From Mesostigma viride (taxonomy: Eukaryota; Streptophyta; Mesostigmatophyceae; Mesostigmatales; Mesostigmataceae): DNA of 64,000 nt. Shown here one piece after another: positions 31,301 through 43,500 of this stretch. The notes below the pieces were generated by a model, which made no database searches, was not told the DNA's origin, and worked only from the letters and a program-made list of their open reading frames with translations. The stretch covers positions 1,474,547 to 1,538,546 of the forward strand of contig RPFO01000448.1 in the NCBI GenBank assembly GCA_009746045.1. Direction: 5' to 3'. The position numbers and the translations under genes were made by a program. Each line of letters starts with the position of its first letter. Within the stretch, counting starts at the first letter, position 1.

Positions 31301-32970
31301 TATGACACTTACCACGCAGAAGGGACAAACTCACAGCGGAGAAGATAACACTCCGTCCCTCCTGTTGCGATTGCAAAGGGGTGAAAGAATAGTGGTGATG
31401 TGAGGAATGAATTCCAGTGCAAAATTAGGAAAATACCTTCAATAACAAAGCTAGTAAGTAGGTAAGGTAATTAAAAGTAGGTAGCAAACTGATGACAACA
31501 CGCACATACTCACGCATGGACCAACCAAGTTAGTATCTAATCAACTATGTGGCTAATGAGGAAGCACCATGAAACATTTGACTTTACTGGCTTCATCAGA
31601 ACACGTCTAGATGCTTTTCCTTTGCAAAGATAGTCGCAATTGACGCTTGGGGCCTGCATGGGATTCAGGTCTGCATGGACGTGCTTTGACAACAAACGGG
31701 CATGTACACACAAAAATGCCGAAGGACGGTACTTCATGATGGTCATCTTCATGAAATTGACCACGCATGTAAGAGGAAAAGAAATCAAGAATTCAGAGTT
31801 CATGCAATACTAAGAAACCAGCTTTTGCTCAGAATGCCGCTTTTGCGGTCTATGGGCCTTCCAATGCAACCTGCCAAGCCATTCTCATAAGTATCCTTGC
31901 TCAGCTACGCCGTTGCTCATTTTCCCAGCTCCATTCCTCTTCGATCACAGCCTGTCCATGACGGCCTTGTAGGTTTTGGATAGCTCCAGAATCTCGCTCT
32001 GCTTATTCTTCGTTACTTATGTCACTCACATGTCGTCGCTACTAGAACCGCTTCTAGTGCGGTTCTCGCTGCCACCCCTGCTGCCATGCGGTCTGCACTG
32101 CAGCTCATCGCTCCATTTACCGCTCGCGTTCTCTTGAATTGCTACCCCTGCATACTGCCGGATTCGGGAGAGGCCTCCAGGATTGGCTCCTCGTCGGTGC
32201 TGTCGTGGAAATACAACCGCGGCTGACGTCCTAGCTACCTAACAAGAGGCACTGTGTACGTAGTGGGAATCACCATCCTTAGCTCATTTGAGCGATTCTT
32301 GACAAACTGCCAGGCCGCATTGAAAAAACAACCAGAATAACATCGACTTTCTCCAGGCATACTCGGTTACGGACCTACATCTAAACTGTATGTGGAAACT
32401 CTCTGAACTTCGCAGAGAGTTTTCCGTGCTGGCAATCCTTCTTTTCCCGACCTTAACAGTCCACCATTCCTGCCAGACGAATTCTGCCATGTCAACCCTA
32501 TCTTGTCCCGAGCCAGCACTGTCACAAGCGCTGGCGTACTGGCCAGCGGCGATAATGTTTCCGCCCGTCGCCATTCATGCCTTTCGTCAGTTCCGTGTCC
32601 GCCGACCGCCATCCCCGCCCCTGGTCTTCTAACGTCTTTCTTTGGAGGTAACAACCCGTTCCCCAAATTTGAAATCCGCGCGGCGAAGGTTTTGTGCCAG
32701 GCATTAGTACGCGCGGTACATTTCTGTGCTTCGAACCGTACATCAATGTGCCTCGTACTGAACGGTGCAACGTACGGCAAGCAAAACGGACTGGAAGGAC
32801 CCGTCTAGTATCCCGTACATAGGCAACGAACGCAAGATGTTAATTAATATGCTCCATGACTCCCTAACGGGAGCACGAGTTTAATTAATTAATAACGAGC
32901 TTAATTATTAATAACGAGTTTAATTATGTAATATTGAAGAGAGTCAACCATGCAGCACCGACATGTCATT
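31301..32970. other. No gene recognised
   Basis: Short open frames only. At 32838-32905 there is a TTAATTAAT-rich block with GACTCCCTAACGGGAGCACG, related to blocks at 50636-50760 and to the CTCCGTTGGGAG repeats. Confidence 0.4.
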
Positions 32971-33080
32971 TATCAAGGAGACAACCAGCGCAGGCCAGAA
33001 ATCGGGAGAATCCGGACCATGGTAGCTCGAGCCTGCCGTTATCTTGTCCGCGTTGGCGAGTCCGGTTCATGATGATGAAT
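32971..33080 (+). repeat. Dispersed repeat R1, copy
   Basis: ATCAAGGAGACAACCAGC, then the CCAGAAATCGGGAGAATC block and GATGATGAATATGAATGG. The other end of the unit (CTACACGTAAGCCAGCCATA) appears at 33311 in the opposite sense, after the GTTACCGGGC array. Confidence 0.8.
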
Positions 33081-33102
33081 ATGAATGGAGATCATCTCTT
33101 TA

Positions 33103-33306
33103 GGCTATGTACCGGGCCAGTTACCGGGCATGTTCGTGTTACCGGGCGTGTTACCGGGTACGTTCATGTTACGATGCCTGTTACCGGGCATGTTCATGTT
33201 ACCGGGCTAGTGCGTGTTACCGGGCCGGTTACCGGGCATGTTCGTGTTACTGGGCGTGTTACCGGGCACGTTCATGGTACGTTGCCGGTTACCGGGCATG
33301 TTCATG
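33103..33306. repeat. GTTACCGGGC array, inverse of the array at 28045-28320
   Basis: About 14 GTTACC units. Read on the minus strand it contains CGGTAACACGCCCGGTAACA, exactly as just inside the CACTA end at 28033. It may be the right subterminal part of the fourth CACTA element. No CACTA terminus is visible beside it. Confidence 0.55.
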
Positions 33307-33798
33307 TTACTCTACACGTAAGCCAGCCATAATTTCAACGCATGTAAGGCTACACATTTCCCGATGCGAACCTTGAGCCGAGCGTGTCGTGGCGAGGTCG
33401 TCTGCCCGACTCATCACATCTCGCAACCGCACTGCCGACTAATAAAAACGATGCCCCCCTTTGCCTTTTGTATCTGGCGTCAAAAGAACAATGAACTCGC
33501 TTGGAAAACACTGTCGCAAACAGCTTCCTACAGGCATTATAAGCAATTTTCGCAGCTTTTACCGCACTTACTGCACATCCGGAAGACCATTAGCGGCCTT
33601 AGCGCGGAACCTTGGGCACGCCATATCCTCTGGTGGCTTACTGCCGCAGGCTGGCAGTATAGGAAGGTCGGGCATAGCCTAAAGAGCTGATTATCTGACG
33701 ACAAAGATATGCATTGCATGAAGCAAGAAACAGACGGATTTCGCACCCCCATATTTATTCACGTCAATGCCGGATAATTAAAAGCGAAACTCAAAAAA
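33307..33798. other. No gene recognised
   Basis: Includes part of repeat R1 (about 33309-33360) and an open frame (33364-33690, 108 codons) without known features. Confidence 0.4.
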
Positions 33799-34126
33799 CG
33801 AAAACACTACCGTAGTGGCTCTTACATCAGTACGCCTAATTATGTACGAATCGACCCCGTACAGGCAGAAAAAAAACCTCCTTCTGGCCTCGTACATCCC
33901 AAGATATCACCCTCAGATGCTAATTAATACGTATGAGGGGCTTCCATATGTTGTCCCTAGGGTACTGCCGGCTCCCAAATATACCTACGATATACCCTTA
34001 CGATATACCTACGTACACTAAGAAAAAATCCCCAAAACTGACCCCGTACGCGTAACAAAAATCGCTAAAAGCCCTCGTACGATAATTAAGCGTACACATA
34101 TAAGAGCCACTACGGTAACGTTTTCG
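33799..34126. mobile_element. Small MITE-like element with imperfect terminal inverted repeats
   Basis: The left end CGAAAACACTACCGTAGTGG and the right end in reverse (CGAAAACGTTACCGTAGTGG) match at 18 of 20 bases, and homology continues inward through GGCTCTTA and GTACGC. It is 328 bp long and non-coding. No target duplication could be defined with confidence. Confidence 0.6.
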
Positions 34127-34518
34127 GGAATATTATAACAAACAAGCTGAGCTATCGTGCCGGGATTTTCGTATCCTCATGTACGTGACCAAGACTTTGA
34201 GACACGTACCACCGAGAAATCCGGTTTTCGCGAAAAACTGGTCCGCTGTGAAAAAAAACTTTTTGTCCCGTTCAATGCCCGCGTCGCAATCACAGCGTAT
34301 ATAAGTCCAAAATTATTCCATGGATTAACCGTGATGTAAGCTTCGTTTTGACATCTCGAGCGGCTGCAATGACGCAAGTTTCAGAACGCTAGCTCATGAA
34401 TGCTCGACCGCCATGGGTGTTTTCGTCGTTTTCGCCTCTCGCGTGGCGGGAAAAATCTAGATCTCGGACGAATTCCGGACAGTAATTTATGTAAAAATTT
34501 GGCGGGGCTCGCGGTGTT
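34127..34518. other. No gene recognised
   Basis: Flank upstream of the interrupted Penelope-like fragment. Confidence 0.35.
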
Positions 34519-34608
34519 GTGACCGTGGTTTCGCGCCGTCATTCACGAATGCAATGCACGTCTCACCAGGCTTGATTACCGTCTCCGGCAGGTCCACCGC
34601 ACCACCTG
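34519..34608 (+). pseudogene. Penelope-like RT, left part, interrupted by CACTA element 2
   Basis: After an in-frame TGA the sequence reads PWFRAVIHECNARLTRLDYR and on to ...HRTT at the insertion point. Skipping the CACTA element and one TG, the frame continues at 59640 as WLNTTDKALLDHF. This is the linker just before the RT core in Penelope-like proteins. The element appears 5' truncated close to 34519. Confidence 0.6.
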
Positions 34609-34629
34609 CACTAGGAACTCGTTGGTGGT

Positions 34630-34965
34630 AAAAAATACCACTTTTACCACTTTTTACCCTTTTTTACCACTTTTTACCACTTTTTACCACCAAAAAGCAG
34701 TAAAAAGCAGTAAAAAGCAGTAAAAAGCAGTAAAAAGCAGTAAAAAGCAGTAAAAAGCAGTAAAAAGCAGTAAAAAATACCACCTTTTACCACTTTTACC
34801 ACCTCCGTTAGGTGGTAAAAGTGGTAAAAGGTGGAAAATGGTGGTAAAAAGCAGTAAAAAGCAGTAAAAAGCAGTAAAAAGCAGTAAAAGTGGTAAAAAG
34901 TGATAAAAAGTGGCTGAAGTGGTAAAAAGAACACCACGACGAGCACAAAAGTGGTAAAAAACACA
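34630..34965. repeat. Left subterminal repeats of CACTA element 2
   Basis: Arrays of TTTTTACCAC and TAAAAAGCAG (10-bp units), with inverted orders around 34800. The right end (59289-59610) carries the same TTTTTACCAC units in the opposite layout. Confidence 0.92.
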
Positions 34966-35118
34966 AGGGCTGAACCGACAACAAGTCAGTTTAGGCCCAA
35001 ACAATGAATGATGCATCTTTATTCAACATAATACGGCATGATTACACTTGTGAGCAGCATCTAATGAGGCCGCAAAATGCTTGCACAGCAGCATCAATCA
35101 GAATCATCCTTGGCATCA

Positions 35119-38100
35119 CTATACCGTTAAAATCACTGTCATTCCCCTCGTTGCTAGGGTTTGTTCTCTATAGTCCCTGACCGTGCGCGCGCGTGCACTT
35201 GTGCGCAACGGGGGCATGGGCTCCTTCCCCTTGTGTGATGCAGGCGCCAAAGCCTCAGATTTCTTCTTTCTCTTGCGGGGCGGGGCTGCGCGTGAGGGTT
35301 CTGCCGCCGTGGTTGCCGGCGCGGGCTGCCGTTCAGCGGGCGGCTTCTTTTTCTTGCGAGGCGGGGCTGCGCGTGAAGGTCCTGCCGCCGTGGTTGCCGG
35401 CGCGGGCTGCCGTTCATCGGGCGGCTTCTTTTTCTTGCGCGGCGGGGCTGCGCGTGAAGGTCGTGCCGCCGTGCTTGATGGCGCGGGCGACGGATCAGCG
35501 GGCGGCGGTTCAGCGGGCGGCCGTTCAGCGGGCGGCTCAGGTGGGAAGTACCTGATGTCTTCCTGCCACCTTGTCGCCGTGCTTTGGAAAAACTCGTTCT
35601 CCAAAGCCCACCCGGTTGCCAGGTGACGGGGCAGCTTGCAGTGAATGACCGAAAGCTGGGGCTGATGCCGTGGGTCCAGCACAAACCCAACAGAGCTAAC
35701 AGATGTTGGCCACACTAGCTTTGCCGTGCGTGGTGCCTCGGCGCTGCGGACCAACACCAAGCGTTGATCCCGAATGTAAGCCACCTCCGATGCATCGAAA
35801 AGCTCTACTCTCAGCACAAGCTGTTTAGTCCACTGCCCCACCGGCTGCACCAGCTTTGCCACGAGAATGTGGGTCAGGTAGCCGTACTGAGTGCTGCTTC
35901 CCTCCTTATGGTAGGCTACACCACAGTTTGCAGTCCGCCATGCTTGCTTCCTGTCAGCTTCTTTTGTCCGGTAATTGAAACCGTACAAGTGCACCCTATC
36001 ATACTCCTCAGCCTTGAGCTGCACGCCGGCTGCTGCAGCCTGGACAAGCTCCGGGACCAGCGGCTGCTGGTTGAGTCCGATCCAGTCTTTGAGCCATGAG
36101 AGGTCGCTGCACAAGGGCCGCCTGCATGCACATCGTATACAAAGCAAGATAGCAATGCAAGAAAAAAAAAATTAGAATAACGGCAGTAGTCCTTGGAAAT
36201 CAGATGAAGTTCCCTATACTGAAAGAAAATCAGCTCAAAGAATAGCAACTTACAATAATAGGACAGCGGCGTCTTACCAGTAGGCCTCATCGCCGTTGAC
36301 TTCGGGATCTTTGTACTCCGCATTGGGCAGCGCATACTCCAACAAAATCGCGCCCACTTCATCAGATTCCGCGGCGGTGAAAGTGTAGAAATTCTTGCGG
36401 CTGCGCCCCCCCAACTCGACCTTCTTGGACGGGTCTGCGTGGATGACGTCCCAGATGTAGTAGCGGTCTTTTGGCTGAAAGAAAAAAAAGAAAGCAAACA
36501 AGACATTGCAAGCAGCGCACACAAATATGCACAGAAATTAGCTGCATGCAGCACAAGACCGTGCCACAAGGAGCGCGTACATAACACTAAATCTGCACAC
36601 AAATCCATTAAAAAAAAAAATCGGTCACTAGCGTGTACTTACCATCCCGGTTTTCACCATGTGATAGGCCAGATGGGTCAGCGCCTCAGACTTGCGATAT
36701 GCTCCGTCCATGGAGCACTCCACATTGACGTTGGACAGCTTAGCTTTCGTGATGGCCCCCATCATCCGCTCGCCCGACGCCATGGTGCGGGTGTCACATC
36801 GACCCAACAAGGGGATTTGCTGGGCCAGGTGGGCCATCATATGAACAGATTTTGCCATCTCAGACGCTGGCGCTATACGCTCCATCGCCACAGCAGCAAG
36901 CAAAAACATCTCGCCGCAGTCATCCAACTGCTGCTGAGTCGCCGGGCCGCTAGAAAACACAAAGTCCCAGGCCGCTGATTGAAGGAGAAATGCTTGCCGT
37001 GCATCGTCATCTAACCGCCCACGCAAGATGGTCGGGAGTTGCTTGCAAAAGTAGAGGATCTTGTCACGCGTCTTGGATTTTTCAGTACTCTTCGCATCGC
37101 AGAGCAAGCCACTGATCCGGCCGGTGAAGTAGTCGGGTAGGCTATGCGCCATGATGTCATCGAGACCTGCGCATTACAACCACACGCAAAAAAATAACAC
37201 ATAGTAGTAACACGACAGCCGAAAAAAATAGTCAGTCCTATGTAAATCACACAGACCATAGTCAGTCCTACATATTAAATTTCCAAATTACGGGAAAAAT
37301 AAAAACCCAATGTCACACTTACGCTTGATATCAGCCTTTTCCTCAGCCGTCAGCTGGAACCCGGGGCGCGGTGCTGGCGCCCTCTTCTTCTTGCGGCCTT
37401 TCTTCGGTGGACTTTGGTGGTCTCCCTCCGGTGGTGGGTCTCCCTCCGGTGGAGGGTCTTCATCAGGCCGCCACAGCTCCGGGTTCAGACCGAGGACCTT
37501 CAGCCTGCCACGAAGTGACCCGGTCGCCATAGCCTTCCCTGCATGGAGTACAAACAGAAAAAAAAAAACAAAACAATATTACATCAGCTTTCCATGTGAA
37601 CAGATAGGCCACAGTCAATGTATGCATGCAACAATCACAATGAAATGATACAATTAAATGTTTAGCAATTACCGCTTGTGCAATGAATGACCCGCTTGAA
37701 GTTGTTGGGACACAGATGGAACTCGTCAATAAAATGACGGATCTTCAGGTGAACCCAGTACGGTAACTTGAGAAACGGCTCGGGCTGCTTTTTTAGCGTA
37801 GCACAGTACTTCAGGTAGCCAGCATGGTCCATCTCCTGAACAACAGGAGCGTGAGCCGGCCGGCGGGGGTCACCCTCGGGAAACATGCGGTCATTGCCAA
37901 GGAGAACGATACGGCCATTTGAGATAAAAACCCCACGCCACTCATCACCATGTAGGACGCATTGATAGTACCCTGCATCTGGAATGTTCAGGGACTTGGA
38001 GTATGCCGGGTAGTCGTGAATTATGCCAGCAAGAATGGACCTCACAAATGTCGTAGTGTAAACACCCGCCACGTCCAGCGTCACATCACAAATGTAATAC

Positions 38101-39155
38101 CCCTTCCACAGTACCAGGAAGTCCTCAGCGATCAAGTCCAAAAAAATGGTCATGTTCTTGGGTGCCTTCCCCTTCATGGCGCCCACAAGAAGCACCATAG
38201 GGCAAAACCGCCCATTCACCATCACCCACTCGGGCAAGTTGACACAGGAAACAAACGCGGGCCAGCTGCTGTGGGTATCCATGAAAGACCTTGGACATAC
38301 TCCGTCAAAATTCAGAAGGAAGATGGTGTTCCGCGGCTGGCTGCGAAAGTCCCAGTTGTTCTTTATGTGCTGGATGGCACGGCTGTCTGCACGAACAGGT
38401 CCATGCACAAGAAACACCAGACGTAAAAAGAAAGGTATCCATCAGAGCAGTACAAACAAAAGATAAGCGCAAGAGGAAAAATCTCGAACTTGATACTTTG
38501 GCACACATTGCATAACAGAAGGCGTAGAAACAAGTGCAAACCTGCCTTTCAAGCCGTCCACAACGCGCGTGGATGAGTCTGGCTCCCTGTTTTCATGTTT
38601 CGCAGCGTACTGAAGGGCTTCCGCCATTTCCGGGACTCGGAACCAGGCCCTAATCCGATCCATCAGGGGGAAGTGCCTAACCTGGCGATGCGCTTTCCGC
38701 GAGTTGACGATGTCACCGTTTCTGTCAGTGTACGTCTCGTAGCGCGACAGCTTGCAAAGAGGGCAGCTCTTAGTAATCTTGTCCTTGTACAAGTAACCCT
38801 CGCATGGGCAGGCATCGTACACACGGTACCCCAAGCCCAAGCCTTTGATCACTTTCCGTGCCTTCCAGATACTGTCGGGCAGAGTGTTGCCCGCGGGGAG
38901 AACGTTTCCCAACAGCTTGAAGAGCTCATCAGCAAAGCTCTGAGGGCATGAGTTTTCCCCCATTAGCGTCAGCAATTGCAATGTAAACATCAAGGCCTTG
39001 CTCTCAGATCCCGGGTACAATGGCGTATCGTCCTTGACTCTGGCCACTGCTTCGTCATAATTTCTAGCAAACTGGCGTGCTGCATCCTCTCCACTGGCCG
39101 ACCCGTCGTCAGGGTCCTCGGCCATGAATTCATCGACTGTCTGTCCTTGACGCAT
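35119..39155 (-). CDS. TNP2-like (En/Spm, CACTA) transposase, six exons, intact
   Basis: Exons on the minus strand: 39155-38542, 38382-37673, 37538-37323, 37166-36643, 36474-36278 and 36121-35119. Every intron is GT-AG, all phases match, and the sum is 3264 nt (1087 aa plus stop). An in-frame TAA lies directly before the ATG. Exon 1 has the family text LPAGNTLPDSIWKARKVIKG and a CxC/CPLC cysteine cluster near residues 117-135. Exon 2 has the core LNFDGVCPR (Asp about 231), then CDVTLDVAGV and IHDYPAYSKSL. Exon 4 matches the C-terminal helical part (LPTILRGRL, VHMMAHLAQQIP). Exon 6 has the DUF4216-like part (YGFNYRTKEADRK, NCGVAYHKEG, YGYLTHIL), then repeats of RAAPPRKKKKPP. It should cut and rejoin element ends in the nucleus. 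No stop or frameshift breaks it. Confidence 0.88.
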
Positions 39156-39170
39156 TTACAATCTCTACAT

Positions 39171-39212
39171 GGAGGGCCGGCATCGACCGTTGATGGTCAA
39201 TGCCGGCCCTCC
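39171..39212. promoter_or_regulatory. Strong hairpin 16 bp upstream of the transposase ATG
   Basis: GGAGGGCCGGCATCGACC pairs with GGTCAATGCCGGCCCTCC (17 of 18 bases) around a 6-nt loop. It would lie in the 5' leader of the transposase mRNA or in its promoter. A regulatory role is inference. Confidence 0.55.
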
Positions 39213-39290
39213 GTGGCTAACCAGTCGCCATCGGGATCACAAATCGAGCCACGCTAGGGCGTCTGCGCCAGTGAGACCACTGGCAGCTCA

Positions 39291-39587
39291 CTAATCAACC
39301 GTGACCATGAAGTCCGGCTCAGTCGACATTTCCAGGAACGCATCCAACATAATTTGGCGATAAAACTCAGGAAGCCTGCAGGATGACCAATGAAACTGGA
39401 CAATGTAGGTATCCGTGGAGGAAGGGAAAGGAGACATCACGAAATTTGGCCAGCTAGCAATGTGTGTGTCGATGTAAGTGTTCGGCTCGATTCCGGTATC
39501 CATGGGTGGGACCGCCATCTTTCTGGTGCCACCCGCCGCCGTGATAGCCGCTAAGTCACCCGTTGCAAGTTTGTGTCTGCTCGCCAA
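39291..39587 (-). CDS. Small open frame upstream of the transposase, unknown
   Basis: A 98-codon frame (MASRHKLATGDLAAITAAGG...). It could be a 5' exon of the transposase or a separate small protein of CACTA element 2. I recognise no domain, and no clear donor joins it to the next exon. Confidence 0.25.
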   Translation of the reverse strand: MASRHKLATGDLAAITAAGGTRKMAVPPMDTGIEPNTYIDTHIASWPNFVMSPFPSSTDTYIVQFHWSSCRLPEFYRQIMLDAFLEMSTEPDFMVTVD

Positions 39588-40081
39588 CGCTTTCGATGTC
39601 GTCGATCCCTTTTGATCAAACGGACATTTTCTCAGTCATTCAAATGGTAGATATTACGGTCAGTGTACGGTAGTGTTGGTTAGTCACGGGCTCATTGGTA
39701 GAAGTCTACTGAAACGGTACAGCCTTAGCTCCTGAGGCCTCTGTACTTGTACCAAGCAGTACGGAGTTTAGCCGATCCGCACGCAGCCGCGCGGGGCGTG
39801 CGGGCCCCGCGCGAGGCGTGCGGTCCGGCCGTTTGTGTAGCTGCCGTTGGTGCCTTTTGGCGAAAGACGTTCAAAAAATTTTTGCGCGGGATGCTGCCAG
39901 GTTCGTCGATCTGCTGAATCCAACGGCGGACAGAGGCAGGTGCAGTGCGTCATGTATACGTTGGTTCGCAAAACGGGGGGATTCCGGACTTAGCCAGCCT
40001 TGGTCGCATATGGTGGTGTGCGACCGAACGTTGTAAATGCCGAGAAGGGTTGCAGTGCTACGACCAGCTCACGTGTGCAGT

Positions 40082-40375
40082 CCTGAGGAGTGGGAGAAAT
40101 TTGATGCCCGAGCATGTGAAGAGGAAAAGCCAAAACAAAACGTCGTTCCCTCCGAATATGTGCGGACCTTAAGACTGCAAATCACGACCTTCGGCCGTGC
40201 ATACCTCGTTGAGGGGTATGTCCTGAAAGAACAGGATGGCGCCATGCTGCAGTGGATGCTCTCATTAACCGGGTTAAGAAAAGCTGCATAAACTTTCTGG
40301 AAACATGTGTGGCTGACGACAACCGTGCAGAGCTGGATAAGTATGAGGCATCCAGCTGGGTGGTAGACCCGACGA
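40082..40375 (+). pseudogene. CACTA element 2 second gene (TNPA/ORF1-like), 5' part, broken
   Basis: A likely exon begins after CACGTGTGCAG at 40081 and reads PEEWEKFDARACEEEKPKQN, then YVRTLRLQI. The pattern, a P..W..F start followed by a charged helix, recalls the accessory protein of plant En/Spm elements. Near 40250 the frame must shift by one base to continue as VDALINRVKKSCINFLETCV. It then breaks at 40375, where CACTA element 3 is inserted, and continues at 56818. The family match is by pattern only. Confidence 0.5.
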
Positions 40376-40465
40376 CACTATACTTTTCGTCCGAGGGTGG
40401 TAAAAAGCATCCGAGGCGTAAATTACGAGGTCTTATCTTACTACCTAGATCCGAGGCGTGAGATC

Positions 40466-40477
40466 CAACGCCGTAAT
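40466..40477. repeat. LINE target-site duplication, left copy
   Basis: CAACGCCGTAAT, identical to 46191-46202. Confidence 0.85.
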
Positions 40478-40587
40478 TTCCGGGTAAATGGGTATTTTTA
40501 TTAACCAATAGGAATATCATTAGGTGAAGAGGTACCACGTATCGACCAGCTGGTTACCCTCTGAGGGTAGTGTGATAGGTGAAAGGT

Positions 40588-43500
40588 TTAGAAAGGAGCA
40601 TTGTGTGACCAGGGGAGCCAAGTGACGCGCGTAAGGTCACCGTGAGGAATGCAGGTAAACACCCTGTTGCGTCCCAGGAGAGCATGGAAGAGCTCCAAGG
40701 GGCTGGGCTTGTCATTGTTGGGCCCGGGGTCCCACACCTTGTATTGTTCTTGCGCCAAGAGCCAAGCGCGACGCATTGCTGAGTTCCAGAGAAAGATAAA
40801 CCGCCTCACCACGGCGGCTTTGGTGTATTCGTGCCGCACTTTGAAAACCGTCTCGTTCCGGATAGTCCAGATCGCGTATAGCATATTAGTTCGGAGCCAT
40901 ACCCAGGCTAGTTGACTGTTGGAGAGCTCCTCCCCGGGGGTCCCCGCCATACCGAATATGATACAACGCACGGATAGCGTTAGTGTGGAATGTGGTAGCG
41001 CGGTCCATGCGGACCATACGTTAAACAACCATTGCCACACCCCGCTCACTTGGCAGTAGAGAAAGCGGTGCTCAATTGTTTCCGAAGGGAAGGTGCACAG
41101 GCATGTCGCATCGTGGTGAAACCGGCTGCTGAGGGCCGCGTTTACCCCAATGGCTCTGTGCAGTAAAAGATGTTGAATGTCGGTCGCTCTGCGGTCCACC
41201 AAAGGGTGATCGACCGCCACGGTGATAAGTTTAATCCAACTGTACCCAGGCCATTGAAAGCCCCATCGTGGGCGGCCAGGGTGGAGCTTATGGTTCTCGT
41301 GCAATAAAATGTCATAACCCCATTCTGCCGTGTACTCGTAAAGACATTTGCTAATCCTAGACATCCCCTTGGTCAAGGTCCAGCCAAACTCCAGGGGTCC
41401 AATGGTAAAGTATCCAATCTCGTATTGCCTACGTGTAACCAAGTGATGGCCTCCGCCGGGGTCGTGGGGTCCGGCTGGAACATGCAGGACCTTGATACTA
41501 ACCACGGGACCATCCGGATACGGTGACATTGGTGGGCTGGAAGACAGACACATAATGTCGCCAACTGATTGAGGCAACCATTGTGGCCTGGAAGGGTGTC
41601 GGCCACTTGGACTTGAATTCCGGCCGGAGGCAACACTCCCCGGACCAGACCTTTGCATGTGGATGTGATCCCGTCCGGGTAAAAACTGATCCAATCACCC
41701 GGTTGGAGGGCCTTGCGTGGGGCCATCATCAGAGCATGCCATGTAGCTGGGATGGCCTGGATGAGGGTGTTCCAAGCGTGTAGCGATGGCATGTTTTGCA
41801 CCCAAGCATTAACTTCAGTGTATGCCCGTAACCGATATCTGTCCCCCTGCCACGCGTAGAGATCGAGCACTCTCAGAACAGGGGGTGATGCGCACAGGAA
41901 GCCAGCATAAGGGTTGTGCCCATGTAACGTGCCCAAGGGCTTGCGCGCATTGTCCACGATCAAATCATTGAAATAAAGAATCTGTCGTGCAACCTCCTCA
42001 CGAGTGGTGGGAAAAACGAGGCGCCCAGGTTTGAGCTTGTGATAACCTAACCATAGGCGCGACCAGTACCAGGGGAGCCCCTTGTATGATATCAGTGTGC
42101 AGCCAAGTACTCCAGCGTCAAGGTGCCATGATGTGCCATTAGCATGGGTGTAAATAGCGGAGAGAGACTCTTTTGCCAACAAGCAGCCAGGGTGCGTGTT
42201 CACTTCCATGTACACGCTGATCACTTGTTTAGCATACATCGACCACAAGCGCCATTGTATGTTGTGTAGCCCTAGGCCACCGTGCAACCATGACATAAAG
42301 GACATATCCCGGCTGATCCAACCATGTACCGTGTGAGATATCAAACCTTTTTGTTTCCAAACAAATTGCTGCCGATGCGTTGGATAAGCTGTATGGTATG
42401 ATCGTTGGGAGGGTGTGCCAGACAGTAGTATAAAACCTTGGAGAACAAGAGTTGGTTGACGATCAGTGCTTTTCCTCGTAAGCTCATCCGCTGGACGCCA
42501 CCCCACCGCCCTGCCGTGAGGAGCACTCCTGCAAGTTTGCCCACGTGGTTGGTTTCGTCATATAAAAACGCACGATGTTCAGCCAAACGTCCCTCTGGCG
42601 TGCAGCCAATGGGGCAATTGTGCAAAAGATGGTGTTCACCTGGTTTGACCCATGTCATGGCCAGGTGAGAGGGGTTTATCCGAGATGGGTTGGGTTTGCC
42701 GATGTGCAGTCCCGTGGACTTTTGCACATTACAACGTTGTTGTGAGGCCACAGAGTACGTGTTGATATTTTCCAAGACAGCATTCACTTCCTGTAGAGAG
42801 ATGCAAACATTGGTGGTGTCATCCACATATGCTATCTGTACAATACCTTTGGCACTGCCTGCAAGCGGGAAGCCCTGCAGACGAGGGTCGTGCTGGTGGA
42901 GCCAAAACAATCCTGCGTGTGCCAGTAGGAACAAGATGGGGGACATACAATCTCCTTGGGGGAGGGATCTTGAGCTGTGGCCAAGTGCAGATTTATGACC
43001 GTTGATAAGGATGTACCAGGTTAGCGATTTGATCATTCCCATGATGACCGTTAGGATGCGTGGGCCAAACCCTAAGCCGATCAATATGTGTCGGAGGTAT
43101 GCCCAGCACATGCGGTCAAACGCTTTTTCAAAGTCCCAGAAGAGGATAAAGCCAGCAATGTCGTCGCGCCATGCCTTCTCTACTATGTCCATTATGAGGG
43201 TGATGCTATCGTTGATATGGAGGTTAGCACGGAAGCCTACTTGCTCCGAGCCTATAAGGCAGTCGAGAACAGAGTAGAGCCTTTGCTGAATTATCTTGCT
43301 AATGATTTTGTACGCAACCGTAAGGAGGCGTATTGGCCGGTAATTTTTCCACTGTGTTTTGTCACCCTTTTTGAACAATAAAATGAGGGCTGTTTCGGCC
43401 CATTGACCCGTAATTTGTCCATGTTGCCAGATTTCTAGTATGCATTGATAGAAATCTACGTGTAAAAGGGACCAAAAAGTTTTCCAAAACTCGATGGGAA

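Noticed and set aside
34674-35016. Phe/Leu-rich membrane-protein-like frames near 34.7 kb
   Set aside because: Translations of the TAAAAAGCAG/TTTTTACCAC subterminal repeats of CACTA element 2.
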